Below are positions 23,941-37,985 of a stretch of 64,000 nucleotides of DNA, piece by piece. Numbering within the stretch: position 1 is the first letter of the stretch; each line of letters begins with the position of its first letter. Under the pieces are notes generated by a model, which saw only the letters and a program-made list of their open reading frames with translations, ran no database searches and was not told the origin of the DNA. A program made the translations under genes and the position numbers. Source of the stretch: Saururus chinensis (taxonomy: Eukaryota > Streptophyta > Magnoliopsida > Piperales > Saururaceae). Where the stretch lies: positions 25,836,756 to 25,900,755 of the forward strand of contig CP141147.1 in NCBI GenBank assembly GCA_035235625.1, in the 5' to 3' direction.

Positions 23941-24159
23941 GCTCATGAATTAGCCTTGAAAATATTCTACTTATTTGCAACACTTATAACTATGTGGCGT
24001 AAATGTTTCCCCATTTGCCACGTCTATATGTAAACGTTGCAAATAGACGTCTTTCAGCAACATTTCAGTAGGAGCGTCGCAAATAAAAGCTATTTCCGAC
24101 GATTTAGAAGAAATGTCGCTAAATTTTCTGCACACACTTATTTTTGAGCATGTGGGTTT

Positions 24160-24450
24160 AATTTGTTAGCCTGTGCGGGCGAAACTTTGCATGCGCAGTA
24201 TTAATTTATTTGCACCTGCGGACAAAATTTCTCATGCGCGGTTGCAATAAAAACTGCAGAGGTGAAATTTCGCGCACACCAGATTATTTGTTTGGCCCGC
24301 ACGATAGAAATTTCACTTGTGCGGGTGAAATAAAAACCGCGCATGCAAAATTTTGCGCACACGGGATTAATATTTTGATGCGCGTGGGTGAAATTTCGTC
24401 CATGCAGGTTAATAAACATCGCACGGGCAACATTTCACCCGTACTATTTT
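24160..24450. repeat. Cluster of GCGCGGG..GAAATTT motifs
   Basis: About ten or more short blocks combine a CG-rich core (GTGCGGGCGAAAC, TCATGCGCGGTTGC, TTGTGCGGGTGAAAT, GATGCGCGTGGGTGAAAT, CGCACGGGCAACATTTCACC) in both orientations with AT spacers, roughly every 25-30 bases. They differ from the TTAGCGACG motif of the surrounding element. Confidence 0.7.
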
Positions 24451-25273
24451 TTTTTCTCCCCCACCTGCCCTCCCTCACTTCTCCAAATCCCCCAAGCCGC
24501 CACTTCACCTACTGCCGCCGGTTCGCCCCCTCTGTTCCCCTGCCAGTCCCCTATCGCCCTCCTGCCTACCCCCCACCAGCCCCCAACTTTTCTGCCTCAA
24601 CACTGGCTCTGCTTCGGCTGCCCCCCCGCTAGTCCCCAACTTTGCTGCCTCGACACTGGCTCCGCCTCGATCAGCTCCCCGTCGGCTCCGTCTCTGCTAG
24701 CCCCCCTTTGCCCTGACTCCGGTGATGCCTCCCCCCTCCTCCTCAGTCTCCCCTCCCTTCCCTTCTTCTTCGGATCCCCTTGCAGTTGGCTTCGCTGCCT
24801 CACGTTGGATCCACTCTGATGGCCAGAACACGACCCCCCTCCTCCCTCCCGCTCCCCCTCTCTCCCCCCCTCCGCCCCCGCCCCCACCCCCCCTTCCCCT
24901 CTCTGTCCTCTCTGTAAATAGAGAGGGGACCGGGGAGAGAGGGAGGGACCGGGAGGGAGGAGGGGTGTTGGGGGTCGGAGAGAGAGAGTTCTGGCCCCCT
25001 CTCCCCGGCCTCCCTCCTCCCCCCCTTCTCTCCCAGGGTCCGCCCCTTGCTTCCCCTTCTTTGTTTCAGAGGAGGGGGTGAATCCGGGGGAGAGCGGGCA
25101 GCAGGAGGGAGGCAGGGACTGTGGGTGGCTGGATTCCGACAGGGACCCAGAATTCGGCCCTCTCTCCCTGGCTTCCTTCCCGCTTTCCCCACTCTTCCCG
25201 GGTCCACCCACCTCCTTCCCCTCCTCTATTTCCAGAGGAGGAGGGGGACAGACCCAGGGAGAGGGGGGGCGGT
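24450..25273. repeat. GC/CT-rich low-complexity island, left half
   Basis: Strand-asymmetric C/T-rich then G/A-rich sequence with internal inverted repeats (CCTCTCTGTAAATAGAGAGG near 24905) and a ~57-bp tandem pair (CCCCAACTTT.CTGCCTC, 24580-24690). Long open frames occur on both strands but are Pro/Ser/Gly/Arg-rich and overlapping, so I treat them as composition artefacts. Confidence 0.75.
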
Positions 25274-26452
25274 TGATAAGTATAATTTGTACGTTATTTT
25301 ACCCTGAATTATTCTATTGTCTAGTCTCATTTAAGAGTTAATATAGTTTAAATAATTAGAAATTAAATATAATTAGGTTAGAAAAAGTTTGTAAGATGTT
25401 TTGAAGTAAATTGGCTTACTTATATTAATTATGTGCAGATTCTTCATTGCCATTTGAACAGGGCATTTTTAGTAGCAAACAGCTAAATGTGATTTTGAAG
25501 AAATATACAGTACAGACGATCGAACAAGAATGCAGGCTGATCGATCAGGATAACGCACAATTTCCTAGTTTAAGCTAATTTTGAATTTTTTTCATATTAA
25601 ACTTCTTCCTATGGTTCTTATGCTTATATAAAGACATATTTGACTCAAAATTGAATGATTTCAATAGATTTTCTAAAGAGAAAAATGAAGAAGAAGATTG
25701 AAAAGAACTCAAAACTTTCAATGGAGATTCAAAAGCTTTCTTCTACCATGGAAGACTAGACTTTTCTTTTACTTAGGAGTTGATGAAGCTATAGATAAGT
25801 TTCTTTTCTTTTTAATTTAGATCTCAGTTGTAAATGATGACAATTGTATGATAAAGATTTCCTTTTTAATAAAAAAGTTTTTCATGTTTATTCAATTCTA
25901 TGTTGATTTATTGTCTTGTAGATGATACATTGATGTGGTTTTGATATTTACATCGATTCTAATTTCTGTGATTTAGATGAGATGGTCATGTAATAGTTTT
26001 AATGTTCATATGTTTAATAAATTGGATGAGTTATACTAAGATGAAACAAGTGATGCTTATAATTTAGTTTAGTGTAGATGATTCATGCTATTGTTGAAGA
26101 TAGTTCATGTAATGAATTTAATTAATGATTCTTTTTGAAGTAATTCTAGCTTGTAGCTGAGAATACTTGTTCATATTCACACTAGATTTAGATTAAAAGT
26201 TAAGAAATTGTTATGGTTCTATAATGGATTCGATTTCCTAAGTAAATTTCAATATATTAATCTATTTCTTTTATTTAATTGATTATTTTTTGTACATAAT
26301 TTCAATTTTAAGTTTATTTTAGTTTTTAATTAACAAATTTCTCTCTTAGATTTAATAATAATTCATCCGTCTCTGAGGTTCAACAACCCTTAAATACTTA
26401 TCCTAGTACAATTACCTTCTAAACTTGCAAAGGGTTTAATTATAAACAATCA
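25274..26452 (+). mobile_element. 1.18 kb solo LTR in the GC-rich island
   Basis: AT-rich sequence starting TGATAAGTATAATTTG and ending AATTATAAACAATCA, set sharply into a GC-rich island that continues on both sides. There is no internal coding. Flanking GCGGT and GTGGC agree at three of five bases. The start TG, the end CA and the abrupt composition borders support a solo LTR; the family is not determined. Confidence 0.6.
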
Positions 26453-26770
26453 GTGGCCTGCCACCCCCCTCACTCCCACTCCCACTCCCCCCCTTCTCCC
26501 TCCATCCCTCCCTCCTGCTCCCCCCTTTCTCCTTCCCTCCGGCTCACCCCCCTCCCCTTGCCCTCAATACAGGAGGGGGCGGGAGAAGGGAGGGGACCCG
26601 GGGAGAGGGGGGGTCTTGATTCTAGCTCTCCACCAGAACCCGGCCACCCACCCCACCTCCTCCCTCTCCCCGGGTCCCCCCCTCGTCTCCCCGGTCACCA
26701 CGCCCCTCCCTCTGTGCCCCAACCTCCCACCTGCACTGGATTTGGCACTTCCGTCAAATTTCGATGCCGG
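26453..26770. repeat. GC/CT-rich low-complexity island, right half
   Basis: C/T-rich sequence then GGGGAGAGGGGGGG and C-rich again, like 24.45-25.27 kb. It is the continuation of the same island across the solo LTR. The open frame is low-complexity. Confidence 0.7.
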
Positions 26771-27370
26771 ATTTTTTGTAAAAAAACTTCTAAATTTTTT
26801 AGTGACGCTTATAAAAGGGTCGCTAAAGGCTTTTTTTAATTTTTTTTAAATTATATGAAGGATTAACGACACTTCATAAAGCATCACTAATACACAAATA
26901 TTTTTATAAAAATATGTTTTTTTATTAGCAATGCTTTAAAAACTATTTTTTATTATTTAAAATTTTTTTATTAGCGACACATAAAAAAGCCTCGCTAATA
27001 ATCAATTATTAGCGACGCTTATATCTATGTATCGCTAATAAGCTGTTATTTATTTTTTAAAAATAATTTTTTATCTTGGCAATATTTTTAAAGCGTCATT
27101 AATAATCATTTATTAGTGATACTTAATCATTATGCATCGCTAATAATTTACTATTAGCGACGCATTATTATGTATCACTAATACTAAAATAACTAGTTAT
27201 GTATGGATAAATATCGCTAATGTGCACTAATAGCGACGCTTTATGTAAGCGTTGCTAATGAGCAATAGCAACTCGTGTTTATGCGACATATTTAGTGACA
27301 CTTTGTAAGTGTCGCTAATAGTCATTAGTGATGCTAATAAACGCCGCTAATAGTCTTTTTTGTTGTAGTG

Positions 27371-29204
<1,834 letters not shown>

Positions 29205-29212
29205 CAGACAAA

Positions 29213-30184
29213 TAGGGGCGGTTGGAGCATTAGGCAACTTAGGCCTTTGCCTAAGACCCCATAAAGAAGACAAGGCCCCTCGTAGACATAATCAAATTAT
29301 AAAATTATATTAAAATTTTATTTATTTGACAAAGAGCTAAAGAGTTACGGGGATTGTTTATGTCACTATAATTATTCTACGAACAACTATTATGAGATCT
29401 TATTGGACCATATTAAAAATTAGCAAGATGACATAAAAAATGTTATTTTTAAGATGTCATAATATTTGTATGACATCTTGCATATATTATTCTTTACTTA
29501 ATATTTTAAAATTTTATTTATGCTATTCTTATTTTTTAGCATAGTTTCAATTATGATGGTCTTCGAATGTTTTTAAATAATTTATAATTTAAAATAAACT
29601 TTTCAAGAAAAAAATTTATTGTGTGCCAGACACATCTAGCCGAGCATGACATGCAAATAATTCAAATATTTTGATCTTTAAATAATACATATCATTATAT
29701 TAAAATTTAAAGATACGTTATATGTTTGGTGCAAGCTCAGTTAGATGCATTTATATACTAATAGAACTTATTTAAATATTATCTCTTAAAAATGATAAAT
29801 TAGAAAAGGGACATTATGCTCATGCTGCAATTGCAATAGGGTTAACATGTTGTAGCCCTAACTATAAATTAATAGCAAATAGTACTACTAGTGCATGAAA
29901 CAAAACCCTTAACTTTAATTTGGTAGCAACAGGGGCTACTAATGTAGGGGACTGAGCTCCTAACCATGTTCTAACTATGGATTAAGATGCACTAGCTTGC
30001 TAGCTAAATATCTCCTATTACTAAAATACTTGTAATAACTTAATTAATAATTTTTAATCTTAAAGTGTAAAAAGAATATATTTTAAATAAATTAATTTAA
30101 TTAATGTATTAATATTTTATTAAAAATAAAAACAAGACACTTAAAATGTCGCCTTAGGCCTCCATTTGTATCAAGCCAGCCCTG
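29213..30184. mobile_element. hAT-type nonautonomous transposon, 972 bp
   Basis: The left end TAGGGGCGGTTGG and the right end read on the other strand, CAGGGCTGGCTTG, fit hAT termini. CAGACAAA (29205-29212) and CAGACAAG (30185-30192) form an 8-bp target duplication with one mismatch. Subterminal GGCCTTTGCCTAAGACCCC and CGCCTTAGGCCTCC are inverted relatives. The interior is AT-rich with no transposase. Confidence 0.85.
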
Positions 30185-30192
30185 CAGACAAG

Positions 30193-30590
30193 TAACCTCC
30201 TTCACTCCCCCCACTTATAAGGACTAGTATTCCAAATCAAAACGCCAAGTAGAAAACCTTTGGTCTTGAGAGGTCAAAACACAGAGTAGAAAACCTTCGA
30301 CATTGAGAGACTAGGAAACAAAGAGGAGAGTTAGGGAAGCGAGAGCTCGGGCAAGAAGCTATCAATAACAGAGGGGGGTGTTGTTCACGTGATAAAAGGT
30401 CAAGATGAGAGGAGGGTGATCTGGCCGGCGAAGAGGGTCGGAAGGATAGGAAAATAAGTTATGTCGAAGGGAGGGTTATATGCATAGGGGGTGTTATCAC
30501 ACGCTTCTTAGTTCCCATGTGAGTAAGCCTATTTTTGTAAATACAAGATAGTTCTTCACATTTTACTTAATTGCTCCCCACCTTATTTAC
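30193..30590. other. Spacer with a short direct repeat
   Basis: AGTAGAAAACCTT occurs twice about 40 bases apart (near 30250 and 30288). No gene or element recognised. Confidence 0.3.
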
Positions 30591-31530
30591 CAAACAATGC
30601 TAAGTTGAAGGCTTCAAAGATTCCCAAAGCCTATTCCTGTTCGGTTATGCACAATTTATCCCAATTCAGCCAAGATACTTTCAGCTCAACGCTTTTTGAC
30701 CCCACTAAAATTTTTGCACCATAGAATTAATTTAGGTTCTCACAAAGAGAATTCGGTTATATATAACAACTCATATTATAGCTGGCAATTGATTGCACAA
30801 CTTCAATCAAAACTTCTTTTCCTGCTTGGGACAAAGGCTCGTCTTTCCAACTTTGAAGGTGTCTCCAAACTCTTATCTTTTATATTAGAAAATTAATCCT
30901 TTAATTTCTTTATCCACCAACAAATTAAGGAAAACCCCGACACTTCCATGTTACATTAACTACACAAGAAAATATGCATACTTAATTAGAAGTTAGGAAT
31001 ATTAATAACTCAAAGTGACATAATTTCGATTGTCCTATTTTCAATGGGGGCTCCATTAGAATTGCCTAGTTCTCAATGGGCACCCCGTGAATAATAGCTT
31101 GATCAATTTTTATACCCCTATGTCTCTGATACACCTTGTACAGTGCCCCACTGAATTTGTTCACTTCCACATGACATGCCATGTTCCATGTGTTCCTCAC
31201 ACCGCCTACTTGAAAAGACGTAGAATTTTGAACCTCTTTTCATTAAAAAAAATTGTCCATTTGCATAATTAATAGCATATTCATTTTGATGAGAAATACA
31301 TCACTCACATCAACCGTCCTTGGGAATTTTGCCTCCAAATTTTTTATTGCAATTAGACATAGAAGTTCCCTGTTAAAAAATTAGTTATGCTAGATGAAAA
31401 TATATTATTTTTAAGTAAATAAAAAGTTATTAAGTGTAAAAATGGAAGCATTAGTGCAAAATTTTACACTATCTTTTAAAAGCGATAATATTAATCAATA
31501 TCATAATATATTCAATTAAGAATAAGTTAA
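30591..31530 (-). mobile_element. LINE fragment, upper copy of a tandem duplication
   Basis: The minus strand from about 30890 to 30595 shows worn ORF2 sequence from the C-terminal reverse transcriptase region (a serine-rich LEAPSRKRSFD-like stretch, then IVHN and FNLALF-like remnants). The following 0.6 kb to 31530 is noncoding but also has a counterpart in the second copy (about 31930-32700), in the same order and orientation. The copies have clearly diverged, and about 170 bases at 30890-31080 are unique to this one. Confidence 0.65.
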
Positions 31531-31789
31531 AATAATAAATGAATAAGGAATTTACAAATTTTCATGTCAGTGGCGGAATGTAAACATCTTCGGTCTTTTT
31601 CATATAATTTACATAATTTTAGATCAAATCTATGATATTATTACACTGATTTCATATAATTGACATGTTATTATGAAATTGGTTGAACGAAATTATAGAA
31701 TTGACCTGAAAATGTGTAAAAAAATGAGAAAAAGGCTATAGATGTGTAAATTCCCTACTCTCCACCTGATTTTCTTTTCTCAAATCACT
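31531..31789. other. Short spacer
   Basis: AT-rich; nothing recognised. Confidence 0.3.
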
Positions 31790-32700
31790 CTAGCCTCCAT
31801 AATAAATGGTCCCCCATGCATAGGATGAGTTTTGCTTGAGAAGTGATTCCATGAAACTACAATGGCTAAAATATTTGGCCTTATATACCTTGTAGGATAG
31901 GTATTGAGTATTTTGTAATAACCTCCAACCTTGTTTAGCAAGCAATGCGAAGTTGAAGGCTTTAAGGTTCTTGATCAAGCGCATGCCCCATCATGTTTTG
32001 TTGAACACAATTTATCCCAGTTCATCCTTTATACTTTCATCTCATCCCTTTTTTAACCCCACAAAATCTATGCACCATAGAATTTAGGTCCTCTCATAAA
32101 GAGAATCTGGTAATCTATAACAACTAATGGCATATGTAGCAATTGATTGCACAACAATTTTAATCAAATCTTTTTTTCTCGCTTGGACAAGAAGCTTTTC
32201 TTTCCAATGTTGAAGGTGTTTACAAACTATCTTTTATAATAGAAGTTCTATCTTTCATTAAATTTATTTTTTATTCCTCCACTGTTTAATATATACGCCT
32301 TGTATTAAGTGCCCCATCGAATTTGTTCGCTTCTACATGACAGTTAGGCCATGCTCCATGTGTTCCTCACCGGCTACAAGAAAAGACGATGTAGTATTTT
32401 GAACGTCCATTGTAAAAAAACTTGTCCCTTTGCATATTTAATAATACAACCATATTCACGGGATGTACGTACATGACACACATCCACCCTGCTCAGTAAT
32501 AATGCCTCCAAAAATTTTAGTTCAAGATTTAAAAACTAGTTGTTAAACAAAAAATATCAATTTTTAAGTAAAGTGAAAATTTTAAATCATTTTATCAAGG
32601 GTAAAAATATAAATATTTGTGCAAAATATTACACTATCTTTTGACAATTAATTTATAATAATATTACATTCAATTAAGAATATTAATTAAAATCACACTT
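31790..32700 (-). mobile_element. L1-type LINE ORF2 fragment, lower copy
   Basis: Minus strand 31984-31790 reads KNLKAFNFALLAKQGWRLL, then YKVYKAKYFSHCSFMESLL and SYAWGTIYYGG, the conserved stretch after the reverse transcriptase in plant L1-type ORF2. Upstream to about 32250 lies the worn end of the RT region. It aligns with the LINE at 13.5 kb (about 90% by eye over 140 bp) and, from about 31930 on, with 30591-31530. Confidence 0.8.
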
Positions 32701-35700
32701 GAATTTTTTATATAACTGGAAAAAGCTAGCCAGAGTTGCGTCTACGATGATTTGACGGGCAGCTAGCCTGAGCTGCAACTCGGGCTATATATGCTCTATA
32801 TAATTATATTATACAAGTTTTAAAAAGAAAGTGTGATGGACAATATGGAATTATATTAGCCAATGGAGTTTGATAAGTTTTTGGATGTTAAGTCACTCTT
32901 GGATGTTAAGTCACTCTAGGAGTCAATGAAGCCACTCAGGGACAGCGCCAATTCAGGAGTCAATAGAGTCAATTACGAAGTCATGTATTTTTAGAGTGAA
33001 AAATGAAGGTTCCCAACTTGGAATCAACCCAACTAAGACATTGTGAGCCCTTAGATATGTTTTTTCCAACGACTAAAGCAATTCTGTTACAAAACTAATA
33101 AGCCTAATATAGGCTGGTCCAACGCTACTACAGATCGGTCGAGCATGCCATTTGATCTCTAAGGCTCATTCAACCTACTTGAACCAATTTCCCTCATTTA
33201 AAGCCTTATTTTTAGAATTAAGCTTCTAATGAATGTAAAATGAACTATTTCAGCTAAGTAAATCAACTTATAAAGTGCACACTAATACAGAAAGAAAAGA
33301 TGCATGCACATAAAGCACACAGCTGTGCTCGAGTCTTAAATTATCTTTGGCCGTATTTTAACAATATCTCAGGTCAGAGAAAGTATTGGAACGGCTCTAC
33401 CACGTATCTGTACATATATCTATATATCTTTAACCACGTAATCCGAAATTTGTGCCTCATCTTACTCAGTTTTAAACACATATAAATTTATTAAACATGT
33501 CATTTATTCAAAAGGCATATCTACCACATGTCCCGTACAACAGTTCCATTAGATAATTTTTCCTCGGGTTATGTTAAGAGAGGTTACATCAACTGTCAAG
33601 CTTCTACAATGGATAGTAACATATGCTAAACGAATCTGTCTAATTCAATAAAACCCTCTTAACTCCCTCTAAGGTTTACATGTGAGCCTCACGCAAAGCT
33701 CACTTGCGCCTACATATCTTATCTAATTAAAATTGAATTGAGGGCGTTAAACCGAATTGAAGGGGTTTGTTGAACAGATTCATTGGTTGATTATTATTTT
33801 CCTTCCACATTCACCGTGGCACTAAATGGACATAAATTGTGTAGGGTCCTACGTTTATATATGTTGATAGGGCAGAAAAAGCAATGCAGAATTACATCAT
33901 GAAGAACACCAGTGAACTTAGTGATATTCTCTAGCCTCCATATGCGATTATTCTTTTCCTTTTGTACGAAATAAGTTGCATCTTCACCTCTTTTCAGGTC
34001 TGCAATTATCATTTCTGCGTTTCGTGGATACTCAGGTTCTGAAAAAAACACTGTTTAACCATCAATTATCCACCAAAGTACTGAAAGTGAGCTGCTGTTT
34101 GAGGATTCACGCAAGGAACTCGGAAGCTAGGAGGCAGCCAAGAGGGGGCCTGTTTCAAGTTGGGACATAAGTGGACACTGTACGAAGTCAGACTGAGCCA
34201 ATATGCCAGACATCGACTCCCGTGGTTTGCGCAAGGGGAGGGGGTCCTGGTCCTCCCCAGCTAAAGCTCAGCTGATGATGAGACTCCTTCACGAGGGCTG
34301 CCAATATCACAGTGTTTGAACCCAGTAATATTCGGTCAATGTTCTCAAATCATGGTGTTATGTTAAAGGAAATGTTTAAGTTGAGATCAATTTTGTTTAA
34401 CAAGATAAATTAAGGGGAGGTATGATTGTTTGGAGGTTGTAGCTGAGCCCGGCCTGTGGATTAGTATTTTTGATTTCTAGATTAAATTTCATGATGTTGA
34501 CAATAGTACTCGGCGTATTTAAATTTATTGTTCCATTTTTAATCTAGAAGATAATGTATGTATACATGAAACAAGAAAATTTTGATCCTATGCAGAGAAC
34601 TATAGTTTAGGCCATTGTTGGCTGCAGTACCACTTTCCTGCTCAGATCAGTACTACTGTTCCTATGTAGTTGTTGCTTAGTTTCAGATAGCTTGTATTGT
34701 TACTACATAATGATCAGAAAAGCTGGTGAGGTTTGTAAGAGCATCTCCACCTAAAAAGCCAATTATAATTTATTGTCTGCAATGGCAACGGCTGGCTGTG
34801 AGGGTCCATTGGGACTGTGGACTCCAACGGGAGACGTGGATATGGCATCCCTCACTCACTTGGGACTTTAATATAACTGGAGAAGCTTTTTTTTTTGTTT
34901 ACTCTAACTCATCATGTTTCACATTGAACCATTGCATGCCTTTGTTTTTTTTGTGTTCTGTTTTTTGTCACCCTTCATCTATAAATTTGATATCCATAAT
35001 TAGAGTTCAACTTGTATCAATGCCACATAGGCAAATGACAATGTTAATTTTAGCCACTTGAACATCTTTAATGACTCAATTTAACATCAAGCGTTAGATA
35101 GCAGAATTCCTCTAAATATGTGTATTAAAAAAACGGAATCCCAATCTCACGTGCTAATTAAATGCAGCAAGTTCTAATTGAACAATCATCTTTTTCTCTT
35201 CATGTCGTATTCTATTTGGTTAAGAGAATAAGGAATGTGGAATATAGAAGCTTTAGTTCTACAGTTCTATACGTGTTTGGCTGTAAACGCTTTATTCCTT
35301 CCAATCACAGTGATACTTCATTCATTGATCTTCAAAAGAAGCTGGACAGAAACAGCAGGCCATTTAACTAAATGCATTGCACCCGGTACGATTCTTGAGG
35401 AATTTAAAGCCAACTCCACGTCGAAGATTACTCTTATGCGTGTCCCTCTTGGCCTCTTTTCGGTTGTCGACATTGATGAATTCATGAAAAATCATCTCCA
35501 TTTTTGAAAAAGAGAACTGGGTAGTCAATCAAATGATTGTTTATTGCTGTAAACAATGAATTTGGAAGCTTAAGAATCTGCATCTCTAATCATACAGACG
35601 AGCTACTGTCCCTAGCTAGTTGCAGCTGGTGATTCTCTGCCCATTACTAATCAGACTCGTATGCCCTTAGGAAGAAGATGATATGATGTTTAAGACTGCA

Positions 35701-35950
35701 AGAACTGTCGATATGTGGAGAAGCACCTCTGTCCCAAGATAATATACTTAACTCCCAGAAGGCCTTATTCCGGTACTGTTCTAAGCCAATACAAGATAGA
35801 ACTTATATTCCCAATCCATCAAAAGCCGCAAACTTGAAAAAGGGTCACAGACACTCCCACCTTCCAATGCTCCCCTGCCGGCCCCTCTTGCCCCTTGTCC
35901 TCTTTCTCTCTTCCATCGACATGCAGATGAAGACGCCAGATCCCCTCCAT
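32701..35950. other. Intergenic stretch upstream of the PEBP gene
   Basis: No gene supported. TTGGATGTTAAGTCACTC occurs twice in tandem at about 32879-32916. A pair of AGAGTTGCG / GCTGCAACTC-like arms at about 32735-32790 may be a small foldback. Sequence at about 34740 (GAGCATCTCCAC) looks like one end of a common plant MITE but I found no partner. Small open frames here show no family features. Confidence 0.4.
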
Positions 35951-35960
35951 TCAGCCCCAG

Positions 35961-36013
35961 ATTGGTAAGCTGCTTCTCTGCCAAGTCCCACGTGTTTTTA
36001 CAGCTATATAAGG
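35961..36013 (+). promoter_or_regulatory. Core promoter of the PEBP gene: CCAAT, G-box, TATA
   Basis: ATTGG (CCAAT on the other strand) at 35961-35965, CACGTG G-box at 35989-35994, and TATATAAGG at 36005-36013, about 75 bases before the ATG. Spacing fits a TATA-type plant promoter with a short 5' leader starting near 36035-36045. The G-box suggests bZIP or bHLH input, which is inference. Confidence 0.6.
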
Positions 36014-36086
36014 CCAAGTCATTTGCTTCAAAACGCAAGGTGTGCTCTACCTTCAATCCTCAAGTCCTCTCCGAATTCGGTAGGCC

Positions 36087-37154
<1,068 letters not shown>

Positions 37155-37844
37155 GGCCTGACGTGAAAGACGAGCATGCAAAAATAATGGAGGGGTGGGG
37201 GCCTATGTTCGATTCTGCTTTTGTGTTTCAATCATATTGCATTTGGGTGTGCTTTTTTATCTGTTCTAGGAATTTGTGTCTGTATGTGGAGCTGCGTCTG
37301 GCTTGCACTGCATATGTAGGGCCCATGACGCCATGTTGTCAGCAATTAGGGTTCCTGAGGGTGTTTTCGTTTGGTAGACATGAAGGGGAATTGTACCATG
37401 ATTTCATGGACCACATTGCTCAATAAGATACATAGGCGTGTCATTGTACTACTGGACTTGAGCTATACTAAATCTGGGCTGGCGGTATGGGCCACCCACC
37501 CACATCAATCATGCAAAGGTTCAGAACCATTTTCGCTGTGGGTCCTGATTGTCCGTAGACCTGTGCTGAGCAGCATCTATTTCTCGTATGAAATGGCCCA
37601 CTGCCATTCGCTTTCTATTTGAGATGTCGGTTGCCTACATGACATGATTCATATCAGTTCTAGTTCTGGCCTTTTAGGTCGACATGGCACATGGGTCTTC
37701 GCTCCATGTGTTTTGTCTTCTTTTTTTTATGTCGGAGATCAATTTTTTGTCTTTTTTTCATAATAATTAATTATTTTTTAAAAAATGGCCAATAAAGTTA
37801 AAATAACAGTCACAGTAAGATTTTATTTAGAAAATAATACTTTT
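37155..37844. other. 3' flank of the PEBP gene
   Basis: Contains the 3' untranslated region. Weak AATAAG at about 37421 and AATAAA at about 37785 are possible polyadenylation signals; neither is decisive. The open frames here have no features. Confidence 0.4.
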
Positions 37845-37985
37845 ATACCCTATTTATTTATATTATAGGCTTTATATAACTTTTGAGTGGATAAGGAAAG
37901 TGAATTCTACTTAACAACATGATAATTATTTTTTCTTATTAAATCATATGTGGTGTAAGGGGTATAGTGTAGAAAAATAGGGTGT
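37845..37985. mobile_element. 141-bp MITE (family copy 1)
   Basis: The left end ATACCCTATTTATTTATATT and the right end, read on the other strand, ACACCCTATTTTTCTACACT, are imperfect inverted repeats extending about 35 bp. A related element in the opposite orientation lies at 44404-44531. The target duplication is unclear. Confidence 0.6.

Larger units (their letters stand above)
21493..27370. mobile_element. 5.9 kb nonautonomous CACTA-type element
   Basis: The left end CACTACAACAAAATG and the right end read on the other strand, CACTACAACAAAAAAG, are the CACTA (En/Spm) terminal signature. Both terminal zones are packed with TTAGCGACGCTT-like motifs in both orientations, as expected of CACTA subterminal repeats. 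No transposase (TNPA/TNPD-like) reading was found. The interior holds a palindrome, ~450-bp tandem units with GA-rich tracts, a short-motif cluster, and a GC/CT-rich island cut by a solo LTR. A clean 3-bp target duplication is not visible (TAG left, ATA right); the broader flanks GATATTGGATTAG and GATATTAAATCAG look alike. Confidence 0.75.

Noticed and set aside
24210-25341. Overlapping frames of 70-204 residues
   Set aside because: Low-complexity CT/GA sequence gives Pro/Ser/Gly/Arg frames on both strands at once.
34726-35507. Frames of 69-111 residues upstream of the PEBP gene
   Set aside because: No recognisable domain, poor start context, overlapping frames, AT-rich intergenic composition.
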